From NCBI RefSeq assembly GCF_011617245.1, contig NZ_CP050152.1:2408503-2472502 (forward strand): DNA of 64,000 nt, read 5' to 3'. Below, piece after piece: positions 1 through 8,852 of this stretch. The translations under genes were made by a program, and so were the position numbers. A model generated the notes under the pieces. It was not told where the DNA came from and made no database searches. It was given only the letters and a program-made list of their open reading frames with translations. Source of the DNA: Brevibacterium atlanticum. Its GTDB lineage: Bacteria; Actinomycetota; Actinomycetes; Actinomycetales; Brevibacteriaceae. Each line of letters opens with the position of its first letter. Position 1 is the first letter of the stretch.

Positions 1-460
1 ATTCGGAGTCGACGGGTCCGAGGAAGGTCTTGACGAGTCCGGAGAACTCCTGCGGTTCAGTCCACTGGCCGCGGGTGCCGCAGTCGGGGCACACGACGTC
101 GGCCATGCCGTTTTCGGGGGCCTTCTTGTTCTTCGCCTCGTACGCCTCGACGAGGTGGTCCTCGCGGTGGCGCTTATGGCAGTTGAGGCATTCGACCAGC
201 GGGTCGACGAACGTGGCGACGTGGCCGGAGGCCTCCCACACGCGCTTGGGCAGGATGATCGAGGAGTCGAGTCCGACGACGTCCTCACGACCGCGGACGA
301 AGGTCTGCCACCACTGGGACTTGATGTTGTCCTTGAGCTCAACACCCAACGGCCCGTAGTCCCATGCCGAGCGGGAACCGCCGTAGATCTCACCGGCCTG
401 GAAGACGAATCCTCTGCGTTTTGCCAGGGCGATGACGGCATCCAACTTCGACTGTGCCAC
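1..460 (-). CDS. glyS: Glycine--tRNA ligase, N-terminal part (cut by window edge)
   Basis: Charges tRNA-Gly with glycine in the cytoplasm. About 153 codons are present on the minus strand and the gene runs off the left edge. The GTG start at 460 is chosen because AAGGAGAATACATC lies just upstream. The N-terminus reads [20 protein letters not shown], followed by the GEIYGG and YGPLG motifs of the single-chain, alpha2, eukaryote-like bacterial glycyl-tRNA synthetases. A zinc-binding pair follows (CLNCHKRH, then [10 protein letters not shown]). It is divergent from the helicase gene at 823. The family call is firm; only the missing C-terminus prevents full checking. Confidence 0.93.
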   Translation of the reverse strand, partial: MAQSKLDAVIALAKRRGFVFQAGEIYGGSRSAWDYGPLGVELKDNIKSQWWQTFVRGREDVVGLDSSIILPKRVWEASGHVATFVDPLVECLNCHKRHREDHLVEAYEAKNKKAPENGMADVVCPDCGTRGQWTEPQEFSGLVKTFLGPVDSE

Positions 461-822
461 GATGTATTCTCCTTGTTTCGGTTCGCCCACGGCCGGCTGC
501 CGTGGCTCGCAGGTACCAGCCTAACGGGTCGGTCGGTCCCGTCCTCAACGACGACCCGCCCGTGAGGGCTGAGTGCGGGAGGCGACTGATCTCACACTCC
601 CCCGCCCGCTTCGGGGACACCTCGGCGCGGGTGTGGCATGTAGACTTGGACTACACCCAAACCTTTCTCCGTACGGACGTCTTCCGCGTCTGTCCAAGCG
701 AGTTCTTGGATCTCTACGGTTTCGGCCCGGATTGCTCACGATGATTGCACAAGCGGCCGCAGGGTAGATCGCCACTACAGTCATCTGCGATCAAGTGTGT
801 GCCGACGTGAGAGAGATTACTC
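461..822. other. Divergent intergenic region between glyS and the helicase gene
   Basis: No gene recognised. The region must hold the promoters of glyS (minus) and the DEAD-box gene (plus). The long distance suggests a long 5' leader for the helicase, as is common for DEAD-box genes whose mRNA is temperature- or self-regulated; that is inference. A small hairpin (CCCGCTTCGGG) lies near 610. Confidence 0.4.
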
Positions 823-2631
823 ATGACCGATGTGACCACAATCGACGAAACCACTCCGAAGTTCTCCGAACTGGGACTCCACCCCCTCGTGCTCAAAGCC
901 GTCGAGGCGCAGGGCTACGAAACCCCCACCCCGATCCAGGCCGAGACCATCCCGACCCTCCTGTCCGGCCAAGACGTCATCGGCCTGGCCCAGACCGGAA
1001 CCGGCAAGACCGCCGCGTTCGCCCTGCCGGCCCTGTCCGACCTCGCCGAGGCGGGTCGCGCCGACGATGGCCCGTTCGCACTCGTCCTGACTCCCACCCG
1101 TGAGCTGGCGATCCAGGTCGCCGAGGCGTTCACCTCCTATGCCACGGAACTGCCCGACTTCTCCGTGCTCCCGATCTACGGCGGTCAGGCCTACGGTCCG
1201 CAGCTGGCCGGCCTGCGCCGCGGCGCTCAGGTCGTCGTCGGCACCCCCGGTCGTGTCATCGACCACCTCAAGAAGGGCCCCCTCAAGCTCGGCAGCCTCA
1301 AGCACCTCATCCTCGATGAGGCCGACGAGATGCTCAAGATGGGTTTCGCCGAGGACATCGAGGAGATCTTCAGCCAGGTCGGCGAGGACCGCCAGGTGGC
1401 ATTGTTCTCCGCGACGATGCCGACATCGATCCACCGGATCACCGGCAAGTACCTCAACGATCCGAAGGAAGTCCGGGTCGCCGCGAAGTCGCAGACGGGT
1501 GCGAACATCCGCCAGCGCTATTTCATGGTCCAGCATTCGCACAAGCTCGACGCCCTGACCCGCATCCTCGAGGTCGAGGAGTACGAGGGCATCATCATGT
1601 TCGTGCGCACGAAGCAGGCCACCGAGGAGCTGGCCGAGAAGCTGCGCGCCCGCGGATTCAAGACCGCCGCGATCAACGGTGACATCCCGCAGCAGGCGCG
1701 TGAGCGCACGATCGACATGCTCCGTGAGGCCAAGATCGACATCCTCGTCGCCACGGATGTGGCCGCGCGCGGTCTCGACGTCGAGCGGATCACGCTCGTG
1801 GTCAACTACGACATTCCGCACGACACCGAGTCCTACGTCCACCGCATCGGCCGCACCGGTCGTGCCGGACGCTCGGGCGAGGCGATCCTCTTCGTCACCC
1901 CGCGTGAGCAGCGCATGCTCGGCTCCATCGAGCGCGCCACGAAGCAGAAGGTCGAACCGCTGACCCTGCCCAGCGTCGAAGAGCTGACGAGCACGCGGGT
2001 GGAGAAGTTCACCAAGCGCATCGATGACGTGCTGGCCACCACCGAGCTCACCGAGCTCACCGAGGTCCTCGAGCAGTACTCGCTTTCTCGCGATGTGCCT
2101 GCGTCGAACATCGCGGCCGCTCTGGCTTCGCTCGTCCTCGAGTCGAACACGCTCAAGGCCGAGCCGATGCCCGAACCGGCTCGTCACCAGAACCGCGACC
2201 GTGATCGCGACGGCGGCCGTGACGGTGGCCGTCCGGCTCGCGGTGGTCGCGGCCGCGATGAGAACATGACCACCTACCGTCTGGCCGTCGGCCGCAACGA
2301 GCGCCTGCAGCCGGGTGCCGTGGTCGGTGCGATCGCGAACGAGGGCGGGATCACCTCGAAGCAGATCGGCCACATCGACATCCGGTCGAACCACACGCTC
2401 GTCGATCTGCCCAAGGACCTCGATCCGTCGGTGCTGCGCAAGCTCGCCCACACCGAGATCCAGGGACGCCCCATCGACATCCGCCCGGACTCCGGACGCC
2501 CGGGGCGCCCGTTCAAGAAGCGCAACTTCGACAAGCAGCCCGGTGACAGCCGCAACTTCCGCGGTGATCGCCGCGGCGGCGGCAAGAAGTTCGGCGGCGG
2601 CCGTGGCGACCGTCCCCGCGACCGCTACTGA
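823..2631 (+). CDS. deaD: DEAD-box ATP-dependent RNA helicase, DeaD/CsdA type
   Basis: ATP-dependent RNA unwinding in ribosome assembly, cold adaptation or mRNA turnover. The 602-residue protein shows the Q motif and Walker A (AQTGTGKT, about residues 56-63), PTRELAIQV, DEAD (165-168), SAT (about 197) and HRIGRTGRAGR (about 340). A DbpA-type RNA-binding domain starts near residue 481 (TYRLAVGRNE). An Arg/Asp/Gly-rich linker precedes it and an RGG-like basic tail (RGDRRGGGKKFGGGRGDR) follows. The RRM-like C-terminal domain plus basic tail separates DeaD/CsdA from shorter RhlE-type proteins. The ATG start gives the expected N-terminus. The long antisense reading frame over this gene is a GC-rich shadow. 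Confidence 0.93.
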   Translation: MTDVTTIDETTPKFSELGLHPLVLKAVEAQGYETPTPIQAETIPTLLSGQDVIGLAQTGTGKTAAFALPALSDLAEAGRADDGPFALVLTPTRELAIQVAEAFTSYATELPDFSVLPIYGGQAYGPQLAGLRRGAQVVVGTPGRVIDHLKKGPLKLGSLKHLILDEADEMLKMGFAEDIEEIFSQVGEDRQVALFSATMPTSIHRITGKYLNDPKEVRVAAKSQTGANIRQRYFMVQHSHKLDALTRILEVEEYEGIIMFVRTKQATEELAEKLRARGFKTAAINGDIPQQARERTIDMLREAKIDILVATDVAARGLDVERITLVVNYDIPHDTESYVHRIGRTGRAGRSGEAILFVTPREQRMLGSIERATKQKVEPLTLPSVEELTSTRVEKFTKRIDDVLATTELTELTEVLEQYSLSRDVPASNIAAALASLVLESNTLKAEPMPEPARHQNRDRDRDGGRDGGRPARGGRGRDENMTTYRLAVGRNERLQPGAVVGAIANEGGITSKQIGHIDIRSNHTLVDLPKDLDPSVLRKLAHTEIQGRPIDIRPDSGRPGRPFKKRNFDKQPGDSRNFRGDRRGGGKKFGGGRGDRPRDRY

Positions 2632-2639
2632 GACGCCAG

Positions 2640-2663
2640 CGTCGGGCGCCTATTCGCCCGACG
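2640..2663 (+). terminator. Hairpin just after the helicase stop codon
   Basis: A perfect 9-bp stem (CGTCGGGCG / CGCCCGACG) with a 6-nt loop begins 9 nt after the stop. There is no clear T tract, so it may terminate transcription or protect the 3' end. Confidence 0.5.
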
Positions 2664-2688
2664 TGGACTCGCACTGAAGTGACAGATC

Positions 2689-2716
2689 GGCCCCGCAACC
2701 TTGTGATTGCGGGGCC
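2689..2716 (+). terminator. Intrinsic terminator of the helicase gene
   Basis: A 10-bp perfect GC-rich stem (GGCCCCGCAA / TTGCGGGGCC) with an 8-nt loop is followed by CCGTTCTTC. It is the stronger of two consecutive hairpins downstream of the gene. Confidence 0.7.
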
Positions 2717-2760
2717 CCGTTCTTCATCCGTTTTCGCGTTCCCGGCGGGCCCCGCTGCTC

Positions 2761-2826
2761 ATCAGCTTGGTGAAACTGCAGCAGCTCGGTGCAGGGACCA
2801 AGCTGCTGCAGGTTCACCAAGCTGAT
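2761..2826. repeat. Long inverted repeat between convergent genes
   Basis: The arms 2761-2786 and 2801-2826 match at 25 of 26 positions. Allowing one further mismatch they extend to 30 bp each (2761-2790 / 2797-2826), leaving a 6-nt loop. It sits between the convergent helicase (+) and uppS (-) genes, so it could act as a bidirectional terminator or be a dispersed palindromic element. Confidence 0.8.
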
Positions 2827-2872
2827 ACCGAAACCGCCCGGGACAGCACCCTAAGCGGACCGTGTGCTCGCC

Positions 2873-3649
2873 TCAGCTGGTCGGCGTGTCGACCGCTCCG
2901 CCGAAGCGGCGGTCGCGGCGGGCGTACTCTTCGATGGCCGCCCACAGGGTCCGCCGGTCGACATCGGGCCAGAGCACGTCCTGGAAGACCATCTCGGCGT
3001 AGGCGGACTGCCAGAGCAGGAAGTTCGAGGTCCGCTGCTCCCCCGACGACCGCATGAACAGGTCGACGTCGGGCACCTCGGGTGAGTACAGGCGCGATCG
3101 CAGGGTCTTCTCCGTGACCTTGCCGGGTTTGAGCCTGCCCGCAGCCACCTCGGCGGTGATCTCATTGACGGCGTCGATGATCTCGGACCGGCCGCCGTAG
3201 TTGACGCAGAACTGGAGGACGAGGCCGGTGTTGTGCTTGGTCATCTCGGCCGCGGTCTCGAGTTCGTTGATGACCGATCGCCACAGCCGCCCGGGACGAC
3301 CCGACCACACGATGCGCACGCCCAGGGCGTCGAGTTCGTCGCGACGGCGGCGGATGACGTCGCGGTTGAAGCCCATGAGGAAACGCACCTCTTCGGGTGA
3401 GCGCTTCCAGTTCTCGGTCGAGAAGGCGTACGCCGACAGGTAGTCCACGCCGATCTCGATGGCACCGTGGATGACGTCGAGCAGGGAGGCCTCGCCGGCC
3501 TTGTGCCCTTCCGTGCGCGGCAGTCCCCGCTGGTTCGCCCACCGACCGTTGCCGTCCATGACGATCGCGACGTGCCGCGGCACGAACTTCGCATCGATGC
3601 GCGGAGGCTTCGCTCCGCTGGGATGGGCCGGTGGTGCGGGGTAGCTCAT
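2873..3649 (-). CDS. uppS: Isoprenyl (undecaprenyl/polyprenyl) diphosphate synthase, cis type
   Basis: Condenses isopentenyl diphosphate units in cis to make the long polyprenyl carrier lipid for cell-wall synthesis, at the membrane surface. The 258-residue protein carries the UppS signature [17 protein letters not shown] (catalytic Asp in MDGNGRWA), [19 protein letters not shown], and near the C-terminus [19 protein letters not shown]. Length matches the family. Its ATG overlaps the recO stop (ATGA), so the two are translationally coupled, a common actinobacterial pair. Actinobacteria can have two cis-prenyltransferases; which chain length this one makes cannot be read from the sequence. Confidence 0.93.
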   Translation of the reverse strand: MSYPAPPAHPSGAKPPRIDAKFVPRHVAIVMDGNGRWANQRGLPRTEGHKAGEASLLDVIHGAIEIGVDYLSAYAFSTENWKRSPEEVRFLMGFNRDVIRRRRDELDALGVRIVWSGRPGRLWRSVINELETAAEMTKHNTGLVLQFCVNYGGRSEIIDAVNEITAEVAAGRLKPGKVTEKTLRSRLYSPEVPDVDLFMRSSGEQRTSNFLLWQSAYAEMVFQDVLWPDVDRRTLWAAIEEYARRDRRFGGAVDTPTS

Positions 3650-4374
3650 GTGCTCTCCAGAACTCTCAGTGATCGGATGTTGCGTTCGAGGTGCCAGGAC
3701 ACCCAGTCGGTCACGAGCTTCGACCCGTCCATCTGATCGTGCAGGTCAGACGCCTCAGCTCTCTCCCAGTCTCCGGACAGGAGCGCTGCCATGTGCTCCA
3801 GGGCATCGGTGTCCGGCAGTGCCGCTCCGGAGGGTCGACAGTTCGTACACACGGCCCCGCCGAGCGCGGCCGAGAACGCTCGGTGCGGGCCAGGTCGACC
3901 GCACTGGGCGCAGTCGAGCAGGCTCGGTGCCCATCCGGCCACCGACATCGCCCGCAGCAGGTACGCGTCGAGGGCCAGCCTCGGCGGGTGTTCGCGGTTG
4001 CACAGGGACCGGATCGCGGAGACGAGGAGGAGGAAGTGGGTGCGCGACTGAGGCTCGGCTTCGGTGATGCTGCGTGCGGTCTCGGCCATCACCGAGGCGG
4101 CCGAGTAGACATCATAATCGGCGGCGATTCCGCGGGCGAAGGGTTCGATGAGTTCGACCTGGGTGACGATGTCGAGGTTGCGTCCGACATGGCATTGGAG
4201 GTCGACGAACATGAAGGGTTCGAGGCGGGAGCCGAACCGCGATTTCGTCCGGCGCACCCCCTTGGCGACGGCTCTGACGAGTCCGTGGCTGCGGGTGAGC
4301 ACGGTGACGATGCGGTCGGCTTCGCCGAGCTTGTGCCCTTGCAGCACGATGCCTTCATCACGATAATTGTGCAC
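3646..4374 (-). CDS. recO: DNA repair protein RecO
   Basis: RecO helps load RecA on SSB-coated single-stranded DNA in the RecFOR pathway. The 242-residue protein has an N-terminal OB-fold beginning [20 protein letters not shown], then a helical domain and a zinc-finger-like Cys set (CAQCG near residue 160, CTNC about 20 residues later), typical of RecO. The start is GTG at 4374. It is followed directly by uppS with a 4-nt overlap. An incomplete hairpin-only gap separates it from leuA upstream on the same strand, so it probably has its own promoter. Confidence 0.92.
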   Translation of the reverse strand: MHNYRDEGIVLQGHKLGEADRIVTVLTRSHGLVRAVAKGVRRTKSRFGSRLEPFMFVDLQCHVGRNLDIVTQVELIEPFARGIAADYDVYSAASVMAETARSITEAEPQSRTHFLLLVSAIRSLCNREHPPRLALDAYLLRAMSVAGWAPSLLDCAQCGRPGPHRAFSAALGGAVCTNCRPSGAALPDTDALEHMAALLSGDWERAEASDLHDQMDGSKLVTDWVSWHLERNIRSLRVLEST

Positions 4375-4390
4375 TCGGCCATTATCGCAG

Positions 4391-4420
4391 AGCGCGGCGG
4401 GGAATCATCCCCGCCGCGCT
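4391..4420 (-). terminator. Hairpin terminator downstream of leuA
   Basis: A perfect stem of 13 bp (core GCGCGGCGGGGA / TCCCCGCCGCGC) with loop ATCA lies 33 nt past the leuA stop. No strong U tract follows on the minus strand. Confidence 0.65.
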
Positions 4421-4453
4421 TAAGTGACTGCTGTGAGACCGACCGCTGAGACT

Positions 4454-6226
4454 TCAGCCCTGCCGGTCGGCGTCGCGTTCGCGGGCGGCGCGGTTGACCG
4501 CAGAGACCACGGCCTTGAGCGAGGCCTTCGTGATGTTCGGATGCAGACCGGCACCCCAGAAGACCCGGTCTTCGACGGCGAGTTCGACGTAGGCCGCCGC
4601 CATCGTGTCCGCGCCCGAGCCGATCGCGTGCTCATGGTAGTCCTGGAGACGGATGTCGACGTCGAAGTTCTCGATGAGGATCTTCACAAGCGCATCGATC
4701 GGTCCCTTGCCGCGGCCTTCGTAAGAGCGTTCCTGCCCGTCGACGATGAGGTCGACCTCGACGCGTTCGGAGGCTCCAGAGTCGTCGACAGTGCCCGAGT
4801 CGGTGCGCAGACCCACGATCTGGAAACGGCCCCAGGTCCTGTCCTCATCGTCGCTGGGCAGGTACTCGTAGTTGAAGATCTTGCGGATCTCTTCGGCGTT
4901 GACCTCGCCGCCGCCCTCGGTGTGCTGCTGGACGGCGCGGGAGAACTCGACCTGCATACGACGCGGCAGGTCGAGACCGTACTCGCTCTTGAGCAGGTAG
5001 GTCACTCCGCCCTTGCCGGACTGCGAGTTCACCCGGATGATCGCCTCGTAGGACCGGCCGAGGTCCTTCGGGTCGACCGGCAGGTAGGGCATATCCCATT
5101 CCATCAGGTCGACCGGGGTGCCCTGCGCGTTCGCGTTCTTCTCCCGGTCGGCGAACGCCTTGTTGATCGCGTCCTGGTGCGATCCGGAGAACGAGGTGAA
5201 GACGAGGTCGCCGCCGTAGGGGTGCCGTTCGTGGACGCCGATCTGGTTGCATTCGGTGACGGTGTGGATGACCTCGTCGATGTCGGAGAAGTCGAGTTCG
5301 GGATCCACGCCCTGCGTGTAGAGGTTGAGCGCCACGGTCACCAGGTCGAGGTTGCCGGTGCGTTCGCCGTTGCCGAACAGGCAGCCCTCGATGCGGTCGG
5401 CACCGGCCATGATGCCCATCTCTGCAGCCGCCACACCGGTGCCCCGGTCGTTGTGCGGGTGCAGGGACACGGCCACTTCGTCGCGATAGGGCATGTTCCG
5501 GCAGAACCATTCGATCTGGTCGGCGTACGTGTTCGGGGTGCCGCGTTCGACGGTGGCGGGCAGGTTGACGACGGTCTCGCGACCGGCGGCGGGCTGCCAC
5601 ATGTCGAGCACGGAGCCGACGATGTCGAGGGCGAACTCGGGTTCGGTGTCGACGAAGATCTCCGGCGAGTACTGGTAGCCGAAGTCGGCGTCGCCGAGGA
5701 GGGACTCGGCGTGCTTCATTACGGCCTGGGTGCCGCGCGTGGCGATCTCCCGGGTCTCGTCGTAGCCTTCGCCGTCGAATCCGAAGACGACCTTGCGGAA
5801 GACGGGCGCGGTCGCGTTGTAGAGGTGGACCGTGGGCATCTTCGCGCCGACGAGGGATTCGACGGTGCGTTCGATGAGGTCCTCACGAGCCTGGGTGAGC
5901 ACGGAGATGCGGACGTCATCGGGGATCGCGTCCTGGTCGATGATCTCGCGCACGAAGTCGAAGTCGACCTGGCTGGCGGCAGGGAATCCGACCTCGATCT
6001 CCTTGAAGCCGAGACCTACAAGCAGGTCGAACATCTTGCGTTTGCGGTCCGGCGTCATCGGATCGATGAGGGCCTGGTTGCCGTCGCGCAGGTCGGTGCT
6101 CAGCCAGCGCGGGGCCTTACGGATGAGCTGGTCGGGCCAGGTGCGGTCGCGCATGTCCAGGGCGATGCGGTCCTGGAAGGACTTGTACTTGCCGAACGGC
6201 ATGGGAGATGGCTTCTGCAGTTTCAT
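4454..6226 (-). CDS. leuA: 2-isopropylmalate synthase
   Basis: First committed step of leucine biosynthesis: acetyl-CoA plus 2-oxoisovalerate gives 2-isopropylmalate. The 590-residue protein has the HMGL-like catalytic barrel: STDLRDGNQAL (metal-binding and catalytic Arg-Asp), EIEVGFPAASQ, SLHPHNDRGTGVA (HxH metal ligands), GCLFGNGERTGN, then a C-terminal LeuA regulatory domain with leucine-binding, feedback-inhibition fold (about the last 130 residues). The length and N-terminus (PSPMPFGKYKSF) match the long actinobacterial LeuA type. The ATG at 6226 is preceded by GAGGAACA. A Leu-rich leader peptide and hairpin precede it (see separate entries), indicating attenuation by leucine supply. Confidence 0.95.
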   Translation of the reverse strand: MKLQKPSPMPFGKYKSFQDRIALDMRDRTWPDQLIRKAPRWLSTDLRDGNQALIDPMTPDRKRKMFDLLVGLGFKEIEVGFPAASQVDFDFVREIIDQDAIPDDVRISVLTQAREDLIERTVESLVGAKMPTVHLYNATAPVFRKVVFGFDGEGYDETREIATRGTQAVMKHAESLLGDADFGYQYSPEIFVDTEPEFALDIVGSVLDMWQPAAGRETVVNLPATVERGTPNTYADQIEWFCRNMPYRDEVAVSLHPHNDRGTGVAAAEMGIMAGADRIEGCLFGNGERTGNLDLVTVALNLYTQGVDPELDFSDIDEVIHTVTECNQIGVHERHPYGGDLVFTSFSGSHQDAINKAFADREKNANAQGTPVDLMEWDMPYLPVDPKDLGRSYEAIIRVNSQSGKGGVTYLLKSEYGLDLPRRMQVEFSRAVQQHTEGGGEVNAEEIRKIFNYEYLPSDDEDRTWGRFQIVGLRTDSGTVDDSGASERVEVDLIVDGQERSYEGRGKGPIDALVKILIENFDVDIRLQDYHEHAIGSGADTMAAAYVELAVEDRVFWGAGLHPNITKASLKAVVSAVNRAARERDADRQG

Positions 6227-6273
6227 TGTTCCTCAATCTCAGTTTCTCAACGCTTGACCAGCATAGGAAGACT

Positions 6274-6311
6274 CCGCGACGAGTGTGCTGTCCGATCAGG
6301 ACTCGTCGCGG
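6274..6311 (-). promoter_or_regulatory. Attenuator hairpin in the leuA leader
   Basis: Perfect 11-bp inverted repeat (CCGCGACGAGT / ACTCGTCGCGG, 6301-6311 and 6274-6284) with a 16-nt loop, followed on the minus strand by AGTCTTCC. Its first arm overlaps the last codons of the Leu-rich leader peptide, so ribosome position on the leader should decide whether it folds. It ends about 47 nt before the leuA start. Confidence 0.65.
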
Positions 6312-6340
6312 CAAGGAAGGAGGAGGAACCTGTGTGCCAC
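6296..6340 (-). CDS. leuA leader peptide (14 residues, three consecutive Leu codons)
   Basis: Reading from GTG at 6340, the peptide is MAHRFLLLPCRDES, then TGA at 6298-6296. Three consecutive Leu codons (CTC CTC CTT, 6325-6317) lie immediately before the downstream hairpin, and GGTGA precedes the start by a few nucleotides. This is the arrangement expected of a transcription-attenuation leader that senses charged tRNA-Leu. Peptide identity is inferred from the reading frame, codon content and position, not from similarity. Confidence 0.68.
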   Translation of the reverse strand: MAHRFLLLPCRDES

Positions 6341-6387
6341 ATCATCACCGTAGACCTCATTCCGCCGCCGCTCCTAATTTTGTCCAC

Positions 6388-6393
6388 ATCCTA
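6388..6393 (-). promoter_or_regulatory. Candidate -10 box for the leuA transcript
   Basis: TAGGAT on the minus strand, about 48 nt upstream of the leader-peptide GTG. A transcription start near 6380 would give a leader of about 40 nt. No convincing -35 box was found. Confidence 0.35.
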
Positions 6394-6515
6394 AGATCGC
6401 CGAGGTGGCCCCGACGTCCCGAACGTACGTTTCCCTGACCGCGGGGGCACTCTCGCCGAGGCGGCTCGGTCGGTGCATGCGGCCGCAGCCCGGCCGACTC
6501 ACTGAGGACGTCGAC

Positions 6516-7883
6516 TCACTTGAGGAAGTCGACGGAGGCCCGGCGCATGGTGAAACCGATTCCGGATTCGTCGGACTTGCATTCCATGCCTTCTTCGGAT
6601 GAGGTGCAGGTCATGCCTTCGGCCGAGATCGAATCGCCGTACCCGAGGACCCGGGCGGGTCCATCGGTCTCCGGTGCCTCGACGCAGGAGAATCCGGCAC
6701 CGTCGTTGTTGGCCACGACGATGGCACCCCAGTCGTCGAGTGTGCAGTCGTCGGGCTTCTGCGGCGGCGAGTAGTCGTAGTCCTTGATCACGCAGCGGGC
6801 ACGTTCGGAGTCGATCGTGCAGGCGATGTTGCCCGACGGTGAGGTGAAGGTCTCCTCGGCGACGGGCGGTTCGGAACTGGCGGAGTCGGACGGCTCCGGG
6901 GCATCGGTCTGGCCGATGGAGGGTTCGTCGCTCGGGGCTGCTGTGGTCTCATCGGGGCCCTGAGTCGAGTCCCAGACGATGTATCCGACGATGCCGATGG
7001 CGAGGACCAGGGCGATGACGGCGAGGATCCACAGCCATGCCGGAACCTTCTTCGTCTCGGGGCGCCGACCGTAGGGGTCGTTCGGACCGCCTGGACCGCC
7101 CGGACCACCTGGGCCACCGGGCCCGACAGGTCCGCCGGGCCCTCCAGGCCCTACGGCACCGTACCCGGCCACGGGTGCGGCCGCATAAGCGGGAGGGCTG
7201 CCGGCACCAGGATAGCCGGAGCCGGCGTGCTGATAGCCGCCGGCGGGTTGGCTTCCACCGCCGGTTCCGGGGTAGCCGGGGCCGGTCGGTGGCTGCTGGG
7301 GCCCGCCCGGGGAGAGGCCGGGGCCCGCCGGCTGCGAGACACCGGGCGCGGCCTGCGGATTCTGTGTCTGAGCGGCCGCTCCGGCGGCGCCGAACTCCGC
7401 TCCCCACTGCCCATGATGCGGGTGCGACTGCCCGGATCGGGTCGATTCCTGCGGCTGCCCGGACTGTGCCGGTGCCGGCAGATCACCTGACCGGACGTGT
7501 GCCTGTTCTGACTCCGGCTGCGGAGACGGAGCACCGAGCGGGTTCCACTGCTTGGGCGCCGACGGTTCCTCGGCAGCGGCGATGTCATCGGAATTCGCCT
7601 TCCTGGGCGCAGCGGGCAGGCCTCCGGTTTCGTGACCTTCGGCCGCGGCGATCTGGCGCAGCTCCTCGAGGCTGAGGACCTCGGTGGCTTGAGAACCGTC
7701 GGAGTCGACCATCGACCGCAGTCGCCGCAGCTCCTCGGCGGTCAGTGCTTGAGTAGAGCCATCCGCGGGCGCCGATTCGTCCTGGCCGATGAACAACTGG
7801 GTTGTGATCGATTCCGGAGACTCCTCGGCCGGCTTCCGACGCCCGGGGCGCGGAGGATGGTTCGGCACAGGTGGAATGCTCAT
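6516..7883 (-). CDS. Pro/Gly-rich membrane-anchored protein with extracytoplasmic Cys domain
   Basis: Function unknown. The 455-residue protein has a long disordered N-terminal half rich in Pro, Gly, Gln and Ala (from about residue 100 to 260), including GPGGPGGPVGPGGPGGPG-type repeats. One transmembrane helix follows KKVPAWLWILAVIALVLA (about residues 280-305). After an acidic Ser/Pro linker comes a compact outside domain of about 110 residues starting FTSPSGNIACTID, with six or more Cys and a conserved-looking DDWGAIVV. The SPSGNIACTI start resembles small actinobacterial secreted domains I associate with DUF6636, but that is tentative. Topology suggests a cell-surface protein with the proline-rich part in the cytoplasm. 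Confidence 0.75.
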   Translation of the reverse strand: MSIPPVPNHPPRPGRRKPAEESPESITTQLFIGQDESAPADGSTQALTAEELRRLRSMVDSDGSQATEVLSLEELRQIAAAEGHETGGLPAAPRKANSDDIAAAEEPSAPKQWNPLGAPSPQPESEQAHVRSGDLPAPAQSGQPQESTRSGQSHPHHGQWGAEFGAAGAAAQTQNPQAAPGVSQPAGPGLSPGGPQQPPTGPGYPGTGGGSQPAGGYQHAGSGYPGAGSPPAYAAAPVAGYGAVGPGGPGGPVGPGGPGGPGGPGGPNDPYGRRPETKKVPAWLWILAVIALVLAIGIVGYIVWDSTQGPDETTAAPSDEPSIGQTDAPEPSDSASSEPPVAEETFTSPSGNIACTIDSERARCVIKDYDYSPPQKPDDCTLDDWGAIVVANNDGAGFSCVEAPETDGPARVLGYGDSISAEGMTCTSSEEGMECKSDESGIGFTMRRASVDFLK

Positions 7884-7943
7884 GGGGTCATTTTCGCATA
7901 GTCATTACCGGTGGGTTCTCAAGGTTCGTGAGAGGATGACCTC

Positions 7944-8846
7944 ATGACCAGTGGTGTCTTTCGGCGCGGTGGGCTGCCCGCCGTCGTCGTTCTTGCTCTC
8001 ATGCTGACCGCCTGCGGCACCGATGCCGACGGCAGCGGAGGCGACTCGACAGACACTGATTCCGCGGCGCTGGCCGCACCCGCGCAGCAGACGAGCTACG
8101 GCGATTTCGCCGCTCCCGCTCAGGCTACCCCGTCCGGCGGAGGATCCGGTGGGGACGATGCCGCGAGTACCTCGAACGGCTCGAACTCAGGCAGCGGCTC
8201 AGGCTCGGACCACGACTCCGATTCGGCGGCGAACTCCGACGCCCCGGGTCCTGCCCATTCGGTCCCGGTCCCGGGGCTGGCGAAGGAGTATGCCGATCAG
8301 ATTCCGCAGGAGACGTCCCAGGTCCTCGTCGCCACGTCCCCGAATGCGAAGTCGGAGAAGTCGACGCTGAGCTTCTATCAGTTCGAGGACGAGAAGTGGA
8401 AGAAGCTCAAGACCTTCTCGACCCACAACGGCAGCAACGGCTGGCTCAAGGACAGGCACGAAGGTGATAAGACGACCCCGATCGGCGTCTTCACGCTTTC
8501 CGACGCCGGCGGCTTCAAGGCCGACCCGGGCACGAAGCTGCCCTATACGCAGGATAACCGTCTGCCCTCCTCGGCGACGGTGGCCTACGGCGCGGACTAC
8601 GATTCGGTCTTCGACTACATCATCGCCATCGACTACAACCGGAAACCGGGGACGGCCCCGACCGATAAGACCCGCCCCATGGGCTGGGACAAGGGCGGCG
8701 GCATCTGGCTCCACCTCGACCATGATTCCGGGACCAACGGCTGCGTGACTCTCAAGGAAGCCGACCTCAAGTGGATCCTTGACACGATTGATCCCGACGC
8801 TCACCCGCGCATCGCGATGGGTCCGGCGCCCGAAGTGGAGAAGTAG
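7944..8846 (+). CDS. L,D-transpeptidase-like (YkuD) lipoprotein
   Basis: Predicted lipoprotein: basic N-terminus, hydrophobic stretch, then LMLTAC lipobox with Cys near residue 27. A low-complexity Ser/Gly/Asp linker runs to about residue 105. The C-terminal domain has the YkuD pattern: GDKTTPIGVFTL, later GGGIWLHLDHDSGTNGCVTL, containing the His and the catalytic Cys (TNGC) of L,D-transpeptidase catalytic domains. It would cross-link or trim peptidoglycan, or be a secreted ErfK/YbiS-like enzyme of unknown substrate. It is divergent from the membrane protein at 7883 and only 6 nt from the next gene. Confidence 0.82.
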   Translation: MTSGVFRRGGLPAVVVLALMLTACGTDADGSGGDSTDTDSAALAAPAQQTSYGDFAAPAQATPSGGGSGGDDAASTSNGSNSGSGSGSDHDSDSAANSDAPGPAHSVPVPGLAKEYADQIPQETSQVLVATSPNAKSEKSTLSFYQFEDEKWKKLKTFSTHNGSNGWLKDRHEGDKTTPIGVFTLSDAGGFKADPGTKLPYTQDNRLPSSATVAYGADYDSVFDYIIAIDYNRKPGTAPTDKTRPMGWDKGGGIWLHLDHDSGTNGCVTLKEADLKWILDTIDPDAHPRIAMGPAPEVEK

Positions 8847-8852
8847 GCCCGC

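Noticed and set aside
817..2451. 544-residue open frame antisense to the helicase gene
   Set aside because: It is a GC-bias shadow: no ribosome site, low-complexity Leu/Arg/Asp/Gly composition and no motif, whereas the plus strand has a full helicase.
4424..6394. 656-residue open frame antisense to leuA
   Set aside because: Same shadow pattern; the minus strand encodes a complete 2-isopropylmalate synthase.
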